Shown here: positions 39,906 through 47,776 of the stretch, piece by piece
Position numbering within the stretch: the stretch's first letter is position 1
Layout of the letters: every line of letters begins with the position of its first letter
NCBI GenBank assembly: GCA_020846885.1
Contig: JADLDC010000204.1
Coordinates: 1-52,105 of the forward strand
Reading direction: 5' to 3'
DNA length: 52,105 nucleotides
Source: Acidobacteriota bacterium
Lineage (GTDB): Bacteria; Acidobacteriota; Blastocatellia; Pyrinomonadales; Pyrinomonadaceae
Translations under genes and position numbers: made by a program
The notes under the pieces: generated by a model
Database searches by the model: none
What the model was told of the DNA's origin: nothing
The model's input: the letters and a program-made list of their open reading frames with translations, nothing else

Positions 39906-39934
39906 ATTATAAGAAGTTGATTCCTTGAAATAAA
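39906..39934 (-). promoter_or_regulatory. Candidate promoter of unit 1 (NusG paralog)
   Basis: A perfect TATAAT lies at 39911-39906 on the minus strand with TTTATT 17 bp upstream (39934-39929) as a poor -35. The weak -35 overlaps the conserved AAAAAGCTATTT block and the operator palindrome would be centred near -71, a class I activator position. Confidence 0.45.
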
Positions 39935-39953
39935 TAGCTTTTTAGGCTAAATT
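39925..39953 (+). promoter_or_regulatory. Candidate promoter of iclR
   Basis: TTGAAA at 39925-39930 and TAAATT at 39948-39953 are 17 bp apart on the plus strand. The expected start point (about 39960) abuts the palindrome at 39962-39979, which would block or limit transcription of iclR when occupied. Confidence 0.45.
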
Positions 39954-39979
39954 CATGATGTTGTTCAGCGGGCTGAACA
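39932..39979 (-). promoter_or_regulatory. Shared operator module A: TGTTCAG-N4-CTGAACA plus AAATAGCTTTTT block
   Basis: The palindrome TGTTCAG-CGGG-CTGAACA lies at 39962-39979 and AAATAGCTTTTT at 39932-39943. Both elements and their 31-bp offset recur in module B (21280-21326). It lies between divergent iclR and the NusG-paralog unit. Confidence 0.65.
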
Positions 39980-40046
39980 CGACTTTCTTTATTGCCTCTT
40001 TACAGGGCCCGGCAGGCAAGGGCGTTTATTCAGGAGACTGCCGATA

Positions 40047-40880
40047 ATGCGAAAAAGCATCCCAATGGATATCAGGACGAAATCAGTTCCCGCGATCGAG
40101 AAGGCAATGGCTGTATTAGAACGGCTTGCTGCCTCGCAAAACGGCCTCGGCTTGTCTGAACTTACCCGTGAGCTTTCTTTACCTAAGAGCTCAACCTACG
40201 GAATGCTGCTCACACTTGAACGTCTCGGCTATCTGCATCGAAATCAGGACACCGGCCGCTATATGTTCGGGATGAAGATATTGTCGCTCGCGAACATGGC
40301 GTTAAATGGCCTGAATCTGCGTAAATTGGCGATGCCGCATCTTAAACGGCTTATGAACAAGACCCATCTAACTGTTCACATGACCGTGCAGGAACACCAT
40401 GAGGCCGTGATCATCGAGAAGGCCGATTCACCTTATACGCCTAAGGTCGAAACCTGGGTAGGAAAGCGAATGGGCATTCATTGTACCGCGGCCGGCAAGG
40501 CCCTGTTGAGCGGTATGTCTGAGGCAGACCTTGATAAGCTCATAAGATATGGGCTTCCGCGCTACAACGACAACACCATCGTTTCACCCAAAAAACTAAA
40601 GAAAGAACTTGAGACTGTTGCAAAGGAAGGTTATGCACTGGACGACGAGGAAGAAACGATCGGTTCACGCTGTGTCGGTGCACCGATAAGGGACCACACC
40701 GGCAAGGTCGTCGCCGCGGTGAGCGTCGCCGGATATAAGCAGCAGATCCACCACGAAACTTTTCCTTCGCTGGTTCTCTCCGTAAAGGAAACGGCGGCGG
40801 CCATTTCGCAGCAATTAAAACAGCCGCAAGAAGTTAGGGACATCGACAACAATGATAGCGAGCGTATTTCGCTTGCATGA
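40047..40880 (+). CDS. IclR-family transcriptional regulator
   Basis: A 277-aa regulator. The N-terminal winged helix (about 14-75) contains LGLSELTRELSLPKSSTYGM, whose recognition helix is followed by the wing GYLHRNQDTGRYMFG. The effector domain has VGKRMGIHCTAAGKALLSG and RCVGAPIRDHTGKVVAAVSVAG, as in KdgR/IclR proteins that sense sugar acids or 2-oxoacids. It is divergent from the 38-kb cluster and next to a palindrome shared by both long units, so it is very probably their regulator, perhaps with dual action (inference). AGGAG lies 10 nt before ATG 40047; ATG 40065 is an alternative. Confidence 0.92.
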   Translation: MRKSIPMDIRTKSVPAIEKAMAVLERLAASQNGLGLSELTRELSLPKSSTYGMLLTLERLGYLHRNQDTGRYMFGMKILSLANMALNGLNLRKLAMPHLKRLMNKTHLTVHMTVQEHHEAVIIEKADSPYTPKVETWVGKRMGIHCTAAGKALLSGMSEADLDKLIRYGLPRYNDNTIVSPKKLKKELETVAKEGYALDDEEETIGSRCVGAPIRDHTGKVVAAVSVAGYKQQIHHETFPSLVLSVKETAAAISQQLKQPQEVRDIDNNDSERISLA

Positions 40881-40932
40881 CCATCCGGCCTTGTATGGTA
40901 CTTTGGTTGCGGTCAGACGGAGGAGACTGTGT

Positions 40933-40958
40933 ACAGGGCCCGATCTAAAAGGGCCTGT
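40933..40958. terminator. Possible bidirectional terminator between iclR and crp-like gene
   Basis: ACAGGGCCC and GGGCCTGT form an 8-bp stem with a single bulge in the 131-bp gap between convergent iclR and the Crp/Fnr-like gene. No T-run follows in either direction, so termination efficiency is uncertain. Confidence 0.35.
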
Positions 40959-41011
40959 GTGCGCATTGTCTAAGCGCAGTTGGCGCGGGGCATTTTCGGG
41001 GTGAGTTCAGT

Positions 41012-41695
41012 CTAGCCAATGTATCGCCCTAGAGCCTCAACGTCTGGAATGTTGATGGTCTTGCCGTTAATGTCGATCAATCGCGCGGCCTGCATTCTAA
41101 GGATCGACCTGGTGACCACTTCCCTGACCGTGCCGATCCTTGCGGCCAGTTGGCTGTGCGTCAATTCCTGAACAAAGCTGATCGAGTTGCCATCGCGGCT
41201 TCCGCGTCGGCCTGCCTCTTCCAGGATGAATTTTGCGATCCGCTGGCCCACTTCGCGCAATGAGAGCGTTTCGACCAGTTCGGCGCATTTGCGAAGACGT
41301 GTTGCTAGAAGTTTTGTGGCAGCGAGCGCAAGCTGGGGGTGTTTTGTCGAGATCGAACGAATATCTTCCTTTGCGATAAAGAAAACACGTGACGGCTCTT
41401 CGGCCGCAACGGTAGATGGATAATCTCCTTCATCAAAGACCGGAACCTCCGCAACCGTAGTGATCGCCCGCTCGACATGAATGACCTGCTCCCGTCCGTC
41501 GGGGCCGCTCCGATAGGCCCGAAGCGAGCCTTCAGCGATAACATAGAGCCCGGCGGCGGGATCACCCGCGAGAAATAATATCTCATTCCGGTCAAGCCGC
41601 TTTTCAACGATCCGCGATGCAAGGACATTGAGGACCGGCCGGTCAAGCTGTCCAAAAAGCTCAGTTTTTCTTAACGTCTCGATCCTGTCTTCCAC
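41012..41695 (-). CDS. Crp/Fnr-family transcriptional regulator
   Basis: A 227-aa protein. The N-terminal cyclic-nucleotide-binding-like barrel covers ~10-125 (GDPAAGLYVIAEGSLRAYR) and the C-terminal HTH covers ~165-225 (LTHSQLAARIGTVREVVTRSI). No N-terminal cysteine cluster of the FNR type is present, so it does not sense oxygen through an Fe-S centre; the usual cAMP-binding Arg-Ser pair is also not evident. It is the last gene of the minus-strand molybdoenzyme set and probably regulates it. It is convergent with iclR. Confidence 0.88.
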   Translation of the reverse strand: MEDRIETLRKTELFGQLDRPVLNVLASRIVEKRLDRNEILFLAGDPAAGLYVIAEGSLRAYRSGPDGREQVIHVERAITTVAEVPVFDEGDYPSTVAAEEPSRVFFIAKEDIRSISTKHPQLALAATKLLATRLRKCAELVETLSLREVGQRIAKFILEEAGRRGSRDGNSISFVQELTHSQLAARIGTVREVVTRSILRMQAARLIDINGKTINIPDVEALGRYIG

Positions 41696-41776
41696 AGTCG
41701 GATATTACCTTCTCCGACCGGCCAATCCAAATCGCGGGCAGACCGGCAGCAGCTCACAGGCCGCCGGAACAGCACC

Positions 41777-42868
41777 TTAAGCCGCTGGTGGAACGGCGAT
41801 ATCCCGCTCGGGTTTAGGAATAAGGGTGTATATCAATCCGGCAAACGCGGCAACCCAGGCCGCGATCGCAAGATAGATAAAAACTCTTGGTATCCACATC
41901 AGCGGCTCAAAATCGAGCGCCTTCGAGAGTTGGAAAGTGCAGGTGGTGTACATCCCAAGCGGGAACACCATGCCCCAGTACTGCGGATCGTAGCGAAGCG
42001 GAAACCGCTTATAAACGTGCCGCCAGAAGCCCAGCATGAACAGCAACGGTATCCACCATGTGCCGGCCGACCAAAAGAAAAGCGTGAAGCCGCGCAGAAA
42101 CGGCACGATCTCAGTCAGAAAATGAGATTCTGGAGCGGCGATGATCAGCCGTGCCCCCGCAAGAGTTGTAATCGCAACCGCCCCCATATTGATCCAGTAC
42201 GGCGGCGTGAGCGTTTCGCTGGAAATACTGAGAAACGTGAACTGATAGAAGATGAGTGTGATAATGACCAGGTACAGCAGGCAGCCGACCAGGAACATAC
42301 AGACCGTAAAGAACAGTATAAGGTCCGCATATGCCATATAATGCCCAGCAAGCAGCGTACCCAGAACCGATATCGACTGTGTGGCGACCCCGGCGATAAG
42401 CCATGCTCCGTTCAGCCCTTTCTCAAGTGCGGGCTTGTTCTCGCGTACGGTCATTGCCATAAAAAAGCCGTACATCGTCAATACCCATAGCACAAGGCCG
42501 ACAAACCACAGTATCAGCGCGATCTGAAATTGTCCGGCCACCAGAACAAGCTGGCTGCCAAAGACGCAGGTACCGGCAGGGACCGTGAAGAAACCCGGCC
42601 CGCGTGCATGATTGCTAAGATCGGCCCGGACCCGCAGCGAGAACCGCACAAGGCGGATCAAGAGAAGTATCCAAAGCAGTCCGAAAGCAGCGGTGTTCAG
42701 GTACACCAGGGCCCAAGCGAACGCTTCGAGCCCCAGCAGATGCGAGGCAACGGACGTAATGCCCGTTGCCATTACAAGCGCAAAATAGCCCGGGAAAAGG
42801 TCAGCGATCGCCCCGGCGATCCGGCCGGTTACTGGAGTATTATTCTCTGCCACTCTTGTTCGGCTCAC
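41777..42868 (-). CDS. TDT/SLAC1-family anion channel (TehA-like)
   Basis: A 363-aa membrane protein with about ten helices, starting LFPGYFALVMATGITSVASHLLG, the family's first helix. FFTVPAGTCVFGSQLVL and VPFLRGFTLFFWSAGTWWIPLL are family blocks. The tellurite-resistance/dicarboxylate family includes TehA and plant SLAC1, which conduct chloride and nitrate. Located in a molybdoenzyme gene set, it may move the oxyanion substrate or product (inference). Confidence 0.87.
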   Translation of the reverse strand: MSRTRVAENNTPVTGRIAGAIADLFPGYFALVMATGITSVASHLLGLEAFAWALVYLNTAAFGLLWILLLIRLVRFSLRVRADLSNHARGPGFFTVPAGTCVFGSQLVLVAGQFQIALILWFVGLVLWVLTMYGFFMAMTVRENKPALEKGLNGAWLIAGVATQSISVLGTLLAGHYMAYADLILFFTVCMFLVGCLLYLVIITLIFYQFTFLSISSETLTPPYWINMGAVAITTLAGARLIIAAPESHFLTEIVPFLRGFTLFFWSAGTWWIPLLFMLGFWRHVYKRFPLRYDPQYWGMVFPLGMYTTCTFQLSKALDFEPLMWIPRVFIYLAIAAWVAAFAGLIYTLIPKPERDIAVPPAA

Positions 42869-43035
42869 CGAGCCATTTCTTTAATGTATGAACCGGACAA
42901 ACTCGCTCCAACCGGGGCCTCGCCGCTCTATCTTCGGAAAAGCATAGATCTTCGGCAGATAGACGGGCAACGCCCAACGAAGATCAGAGTTCTGACACAG
43001 CCACGAACGCACGAGATCGGATGATGCTCCTCGCT

Positions 43036-43374
43036 CTATTTACGAAGGTACCCGGTGCTTGTCCGCTTCCGCGAAGCCGGCTTCCACCACAAAAAGATCG
43101 TGAGAGCAATGATCCAGCACACGACCGAGGCTGAAATGAGCGGGATAAGCTGGCTAAACTCCCGGGCGAGCGCCGCCTCGATCGTAGCCGCTAGTATCCA
43201 CAGTTGTGCAACGTTGATCATGACCAGAAGAACAAGCCGCGCTTGCCACACGGCCGTTCGGCCAGGCTCCGCGGACCGCCTTCCCGCATGGAAGCGCGAC
43301 GGCCAGTCCGGCCCATAGGCTTCGGCCGCTTTTTGTTTCGCTTGTTCATCGGACCGCGTATTAAACGTTTCCAT
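43036..43374 (-). CDS. Small membrane protein with two helices
   Basis: A 112-aa protein of unknown function. A hydrophilic N-terminal half (METFNTRSDEQAKQKAAEAY) is followed by two predicted membrane segments (ARLVLLVMINVAQLWILAATI and LISASVVCWIIALTIFLWW) with a short loop between. It overlaps the Rieske gene by 14 bp, so it is translationally coupled and may be a membrane anchor for the Rieske/ferredoxin subunits. Confidence 0.7.
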   Translation of the reverse strand: METFNTRSDEQAKQKAAEAYGPDWPSRFHAGRRSAEPGRTAVWQARLVLLVMINVAQLWILAATIEAALAREFSQLIPLISASVVCWIIALTIFLWWKPASRKRTSTGYLRK

Positions 43375-43942
43375 GCTCGCCTCCTTCGCCGCCGCCCCGG
43401 ATCAATCCGGTTGCCCAAACCTCGTCACCGCGGACCTCGATCGCGATGCGGTCCAGCGGACGCTGCGGCGGGCCGTACAGAACGCGGCCGGTTCGGGCAT
43501 CAAAGCCGCCTTCGTGACACGGGCACTCAAGCCTGTCGTGAGTCCTTGCGTAATAGACCGGGCACGTCAAATGGGTGCATTTCTGATTAAAGGCCGAATA
43601 CTCGCCCTGCGGGCTGCGGACAAGGATGGCCGAATCCTGTTCACCCGGATATTTGAAATTAAGGGCACTTCCCGGTTCGAGCGTTGCTGAACCGTCAATG
43701 TGCATTGGCGTGAACTGCTCCACCTGGGTTGCGTCATATGCCGACTTGCCGGCAAAAACGGCCGAACTCGCAAGAAGCGCGCTCGACGTTACGAACAGAA
43801 AGTTGCAGAACTCGCGGCGTGTCACCTGTGATTCATCATCGCGCTCATAGGGAAACTCCTGCTGGTAAGGCGCTGAGGCGATACGAACGTCCTTTTCGCT
43901 CGAAAGGACATCCTTGATCGCGTCGGGTAGATTCGAACTCAT
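43361..43942 (-). CDS. Tat-exported Rieske [2Fe-2S] protein
   Basis: A 193-aa protein. The N-terminal cytosolic tail is followed by a Tat/anchor signal (TRREFCNFLFVTSSALLASS). The Rieske cluster ligands are Cys122-T-His124 in KCTHLTC and Cys140-P-C-His143 in ECPCHEG; Cys127 and Cys142 could form the usual stabilising disulfide. It delivers electrons on the periplasmic side. It is adjacent to a four-cluster ferredoxin and in the same set as a molybdopterin oxidoreductase, so it is probably part of its electron chain and not of a cytochrome bc1 complex, whose cytochrome subunits are absent. Confidence 0.88.
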   Translation of the reverse strand: MSSNLPDAIKDVLSSEKDVRIASAPYQQEFPYERDDESQVTRREFCNFLFVTSSALLASSAVFAGKSAYDATQVEQFTPMHIDGSATLEPGSALNFKYPGEQDSAILVRSPQGEYSAFNQKCTHLTCPVYYARTHDRLECPCHEGGFDARTGRVLYGPPQRPLDRIAIEVRGDEVWATGLIRGGGEGGEHGNV

Positions 43943-43972
43943 AATTATCGCTCCATTAAGATAAGCGGCGTA

Positions 43973-44599
43973 CTAGAACTGATTGCTCTTGTCGGTCTCC
44001 TCGGCCTGCGTGTCTATCCATGATTCATGGATCGCCGGGTCGGCGGCATCGACGCCTTCAACGCTCACCTCGTCGGAATCCGTCGGCAGCATAAGATAGA
44101 CCTTTGTCTCAACACGCTGGTTGCCGAAAACGTGAACATTGACCGGCTTTGTCCGCCGAAGCGGAACGATCTGTTCGTACGTGCCGAAAGACAATGCTCC
44201 GGTCGGGCAAACACTTGCGCACATCGGCTTCAAGCCTTCGGAGGTACGATCAAAACACATATCGCATTTCATCTGCAGGTGCATCTGCGAATTGTATTTT
44301 GGCACGCCGAACGGACAGGCATTGACGCAATTGCGGCAATCGAGGCAGCGCGGTTTGAGCGCGGTCATGACTATTCCGTCTTCCGTCATCTTTATGGCGT
44401 CCGCCGGACATACCAGAGCACAGGTCGGTTCAACGCAGTGCATACAGATGGTCGGCATCGTTGCGGTTGTCTCGGCCCTGTCGAAATAATCGACAAATAT
44501 CATCGAGAAACCCTTATGTGTCGAGCACTCGCGGCACGCGGCAACGCAGGAACGGCAGCCAATGCACCGCTGCGGATCGACGAACATTGTTTCTTTCAT
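43973..44599 (-). CDS. 4Fe-4S ferredoxin-type electron-transfer subunit (HycB/DmsB-like)
   Basis: A 208-aa iron-sulfur protein with four Cys clusters: [20 protein letters not shown] with [16 protein letters not shown], and CDMCFDRT paired with CASVCP. This is the four-cluster pattern of the small electron-transfer subunits of molybdoenzymes (HycB, DmsB, NrfC). It connects the catalytic subunit encoded at 45140-47374 to the Rieske/membrane partners. UspA is encoded between them. Confidence 0.9.
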   Translation of the reverse strand: MKETMFVDPQRCIGCRSCVAACRECSTHKGFSMIFVDYFDRAETTATMPTICMHCVEPTCALVCPADAIKMTEDGIVMTALKPRCLDCRNCVNACPFGVPKYNSQMHLQMKCDMCFDRTSEGLKPMCASVCPTGALSFGTYEQIVPLRRTKPVNVHVFGNQRVETKVYLMLPTDSDEVSVEGVDAADPAIHESWIDTQAEETDKSNQF

Positions 44600-44612
44600 A
44601 ATCCACCCCTAT

Positions 44613-45095
44613 TCAAGTTCGATCTTCTCCCTCGACGACGCTGCGTTTCGGACGCACGATCGCGACCGAGCACGGTGCGTGCTGGACCACAGCTTGTGAA
44701 ACACTGCCCATAAGCAATCTTTTCCATGCGCTCAACCCGCGCGAGCCCATCACGATCAGGTCCGAACCTTCGCGTTCGGCCGCGCCAACTATTTCCTCGG
44801 CGGCCGAATGAAACGGATTAGCGGTGACGACTTCGGTCGTTATTTGCAGTCCGTTATCGGTTGAGCTGAATATTTGCTCGGCCTCCTCAAGGATCTCGTT
44901 GCCCTTTTTGACCGCTTCAGTGTGAACGTCACGGGTGATCTCGCTGTTAACGCCCATCAGGTCGGTGACCGGGAACGGCGACTCGACAATGTGAATGACC
45001 TTAGCTTCGCTCTCCGGGCCCCAGGAATTTCGGGCGACCTCTTGCAGCACAAGTGTACTGTTTTCAGAACCGTCGATCGGGATTAGCAGTTTCAT
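44613..45095 (-). CDS. Universal stress protein (UspA family)
   Basis: A 160-aa Usp protein. The start MKLLIPIDGSENS and the ATP-binding signature G-S-R-G-x9-G-S (GSRGLSAWKRLLMGSVS, about 131-147) are complete, so it likely binds ATP. Its placement inside a redox gene set suggests a role under oxygen limitation or nitrosative stress. It is 45 bp after the molybdoenzyme gene. Confidence 0.9.
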   Translation of the reverse strand: MKLLIPIDGSENSTLVLQEVARNSWGPESEAKVIHIVESPFPVTDLMGVNSEITRDVHTEAVKKGNEILEEAEQIFSSTDNGLQITTEVVTANPFHSAAEEIVGAAEREGSDLIVMGSRGLSAWKRLLMGSVSQAVVQHAPCSVAIVRPKRSVVEGEDRT

Positions 45096-45139
45096 TTTTC
45101 CTCCTTGAACTTTTCAGCCGCTGAATATTTGCGATGCGG

Positions 45140-47374
45140 CTATTTCCCTCGCTGAACCTCGCTTTGGCTTGTACCCTTTCGAGCAGTGCCTAAGATCGGG
45201 AGTTCGCGTGAATGGATCTTCTCGATCCGCGCCGAGCATGCCTTGTATTCCGGGATCTTTGAAACCGGGTCCAGAGCAGGATTCGTCAGTTGATTGGCGG
45301 CCTGCTGTTCGCCCCAGTGGTACGGAATAAAGATCGTGTCGCGCCGAATAGTGCTTACAACAAGCGCCGGAAACACACCCTCGCCGCGTCGCGAAAGTAC
45401 CTTCACCCGTTCGCCGTCAGATATCCCAAGTTTGGCGGCCGTTTCGGGATGTATCTCCACATAAGGCTCAGGACACTGCTGGACGAGAAATCCTATCCGC
45501 CGTGTCTGATTGCCCGAAAGATATTGATAAACCACACGGCCCGTCGTCAGGATAAGCGGATATTCCTCATCCGGTACTTCCTTTGGCCCTTTGTATTCGA
45601 TCGGGTGGAATTTTGCCTTGCCGTCCGGAAGATAGAATTTGAAGTCCTCAAACATCCGCGGCGTTCCGGTGCTTTCTTCCGTCGGGCAAGGCCACATCAC
45701 GCCGTTCTGCCGTTCTATCTTCTCGTACGACATTCCATAGTAATCGGCCTTGCCGCCCTTTGACGCAACGCGCATCTCATCAAAGATGTCGCGTGGACCG
45801 CTAAATTTGAAAAACTCTCCGCGGCCCATGCGTTTTGCTATCTCGCACAATATCCACCAGTCGGTCCGCGAATCACCGATAGGTTCTATCGCCTTATTTA
45901 TCTTGATGACACGGGCCTCGGCACTGGCGGTGACCCCTTCGTCCTCGGCCCAACTTGTTCCCGGCAGAATGACATCCGCATATCTTGATGCCTCGGACAT
46001 CAGAAAATCGATATTGACGTTGAACTCCAGCCCTTCGAGCGACTGCCGAATGCGATTGACATCCGGCAGCGAGACCATGCCGTTGTTGCAGAGCGAAATA
46101 AAGCCTTTCACTTCGCCTTCCCGCATCTTGTCGAACATTTCGACGACGGAAACGCCGGCCTCGGGAAGTTCGTCTTCGGAAATGCCCCAAACCTCACAAA
46201 TATACTTGCGGTGTTCGGGATCGCTGATCGAACGCTGGCCCGGTAGCTGGTCCGCCTTTTGCCCCATCTCCCGCCCGCCCTGGCCGTTGCCCTGGCCTGT
46301 GATAGTGCCGTATCCGCGCCCGGCGGAGCCGATCTTGCCTGTCGCGAGAACGATGTTGATATAGCTCAACACGTTGTCAACACCGTTGCTGTGGTGCTCA
46401 ATACCGCGGGCGTGCATGATCATGCCCGTTTTGGCGCGGCCGTACAGTTGGCCGGCGGCGACGATCTTTTCAGCCGGAACGCCTGATATCTGCGATGCCA
46501 CATCGGGCGTAAATTTTTCGGCGGCCGCCCGCGCGGCTTCCCAATCGTTTGTGTGGGCAGCAATAAAATCGTTGTCGATCAACCCTTCGCGGATGATGAC
46601 GTTGAGTATCCCGTTTGCGACAGCCACGTCGGTGCCGGGCTTTAGCTGCAGGTGCAGGTCGCCCTGCCGCGCGGTCGCCGTCGCCCGCGGATCTACAATG
46701 ATCCAGCGGCCGCCATTGTCACGCTGCTGCCAAAGGAATTTGTTGAGGATAGGGAAGGTTTCGGCGCAGTTCGATCCGGCAATTATCAGAACTTCGGCCA
46801 TCGGTATATCCGACCACGGGTTTGCCGCACGGTCAACGCCAAAGGCCTTGTAGTTGCCCGCACCGGCACTTACCATACAAAGCCGTCCGTTGTAATCGAC
46901 GTATTTTGTGCCCAGACCGACGCGGGCAAATTTGCCGGCAAGATATGTCTTTTCGGTTGTCAGCGACGATCCGGAATAAACGCCAAGCGCGTTCTTGCCG
47001 TACTTTGCCTGGATCTCCTTGAATTTTGCGACGACAAGATCGAGCGCTTCGTCCCAGCTCGCCTTTTCAAAGTTGCCGTTCCGCTTTATCAGCGGATGCG
47101 TGAGCCGGTCGGGATGATGGACCTGCAGATAAGCCGTTACGCCCTTTGGGCAAAGCCGGCCATCGTTGACAGGAAAATCATATCGCGGTTCAAACCCGAC
47201 TACCTTTTCGTTTTCGACGAGCAGGTTAATTCCGCATTGGACGCCGCAATACGGGCAATGCGTCGGCACCATCCGGTCGATAACACGATCGGCCAGCCAG
47301 CCTTCATCGGGTGCATCATGCAGATGCGGGCCAAATTCATCGAGTATCTTTTCTAGATTTTGTACTTTTGACAT
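45140..47374 (-). CDS. Molybdopterin oxidoreductase, NasA/FdhA-like catalytic subunit
   Basis: A 744-aa Mo-bisPGD enzyme. The N-terminal [4Fe-4S] site is Cys40/43/47 in CPYCGVQCG and Cys75 in RLCPKG. The likely Mo ligand is Cys166 in YNGRLCMVSAGAG, which resembles the R-L-C-M motif of assimilatory nitrate reductases more than the HCAR/SeCys motif of FdhF. VDPRATATARQGDLHLQLKPGTD, NNGMVSLPDVN and the C-terminal molybdopterin-binding GVFPALVVS lie in the expected order. No Tat signal is present, so it is cytoplasmic. Nitrate, formate or another oxyanion are all possible substrates; the SLAC1-type channel slightly favours an anion such as nitrate. Confidence 0.88.
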   Translation of the reverse strand: MSKVQNLEKILDEFGPHLHDAPDEGWLADRVIDRMVPTHCPYCGVQCGINLLVENEKVVGFEPRYDFPVNDGRLCPKGVTAYLQVHHPDRLTHPLIKRNGNFEKASWDEALDLVVAKFKEIQAKYGKNALGVYSGSSLTTEKTYLAGKFARVGLGTKYVDYNGRLCMVSAGAGNYKAFGVDRAANPWSDIPMAEVLIIAGSNCAETFPILNKFLWQQRDNGGRWIIVDPRATATARQGDLHLQLKPGTDVAVANGILNVIIREGLIDNDFIAAHTNDWEAARAAAEKFTPDVASQISGVPAEKIVAAGQLYGRAKTGMIMHARGIEHHSNGVDNVLSYINIVLATGKIGSAGRGYGTITGQGNGQGGREMGQKADQLPGQRSISDPEHRKYICEVWGISEDELPEAGVSVVEMFDKMREGEVKGFISLCNNGMVSLPDVNRIRQSLEGLEFNVNIDFLMSEASRYADVILPGTSWAEDEGVTASAEARVIKINKAIEPIGDSRTDWWILCEIAKRMGRGEFFKFSGPRDIFDEMRVASKGGKADYYGMSYEKIERQNGVMWPCPTEESTGTPRMFEDFKFYLPDGKAKFHPIEYKGPKEVPDEEYPLILTTGRVVYQYLSGNQTRRIGFLVQQCPEPYVEIHPETAAKLGISDGERVKVLSRRGEGVFPALVVSTIRRDTIFIPYHWGEQQAANQLTNPALDPVSKIPEYKACSARIEKIHSRELPILGTARKGTSQSEVQRGK

Positions 47375-47380
47375 TTAAAA

Positions 47381-47776
47381 CTACCTGGTTCGCCGTGCCG
47401 CACCGGCCAGCAGCGGCGCAAACATCATGAACATCAAGCCAAAGAGCATCAGGCCGCCGCGGGCCGGGTCGTAATCTTCAGTTATCCGGTCCCAGCTGAG
47501 GCCGAGCAAACGGCCAAGCCCGATCTCAAAACCTATCGTCAGAACCGCCCAGAGCGATCCGATCAGCAGCAGCTGCACTTTTGAACGGGCCACCTGCCAT
47601 CCGACCAGCAACCACGCGAAAGCAAAGATCACGCCGCATCCAACGAAGACGCCGATCTGACGCGCCCGCAGACTGCCAATATACGGCTCAAGAAAGATCG
47701 TGCGTGCGGTCCCGAGCACGCTCTCCGCGAGTATTATCAAAAACCAAACAGCAATGGCCTTCGCAATTGCCATCAC
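47381..47776 (-). CDS. Small integral membrane protein (four helices)
   Basis: A 131-aa hydrophobic protein with four predicted helices (IAVWFLIILAESVLG, FVGCGVIFAFAWLLVGW, LLLIGSLWAVLTIGFEI, LMLFGLMFMMFAPLLAG). I do not recognise a named family. It overlaps the NarI-like gene by 4 bp and precedes the molybdoenzyme gene by 6 bp, so it is probably an assembly or anchor partner. Confidence 0.75.
   Translation of the reverse strand: MMAIAKAIAVWFLIILAESVLGTARTIFLEPYIGSLRARQIGVFVGCGVIFAFAWLLVGWQVARSKVQLLLIGSLWAVLTIGFEIGLGRLLGLSWDRITEDYDPARGGLMLFGLMFMMFAPLLAGAARRTR

Noticed and set aside
43361-43942. Rieske subunit of a cytochrome bc1/b6f complex
   Set aside because: No cytochrome b or c1 gene is nearby; the gene sits in a molybdoenzyme set.
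46652-47356. Long plus-strand open frame inside the molybdoenzyme gene
   Set aside because: Antisense shadow of a strongly recognised gene, with no family resemblance.
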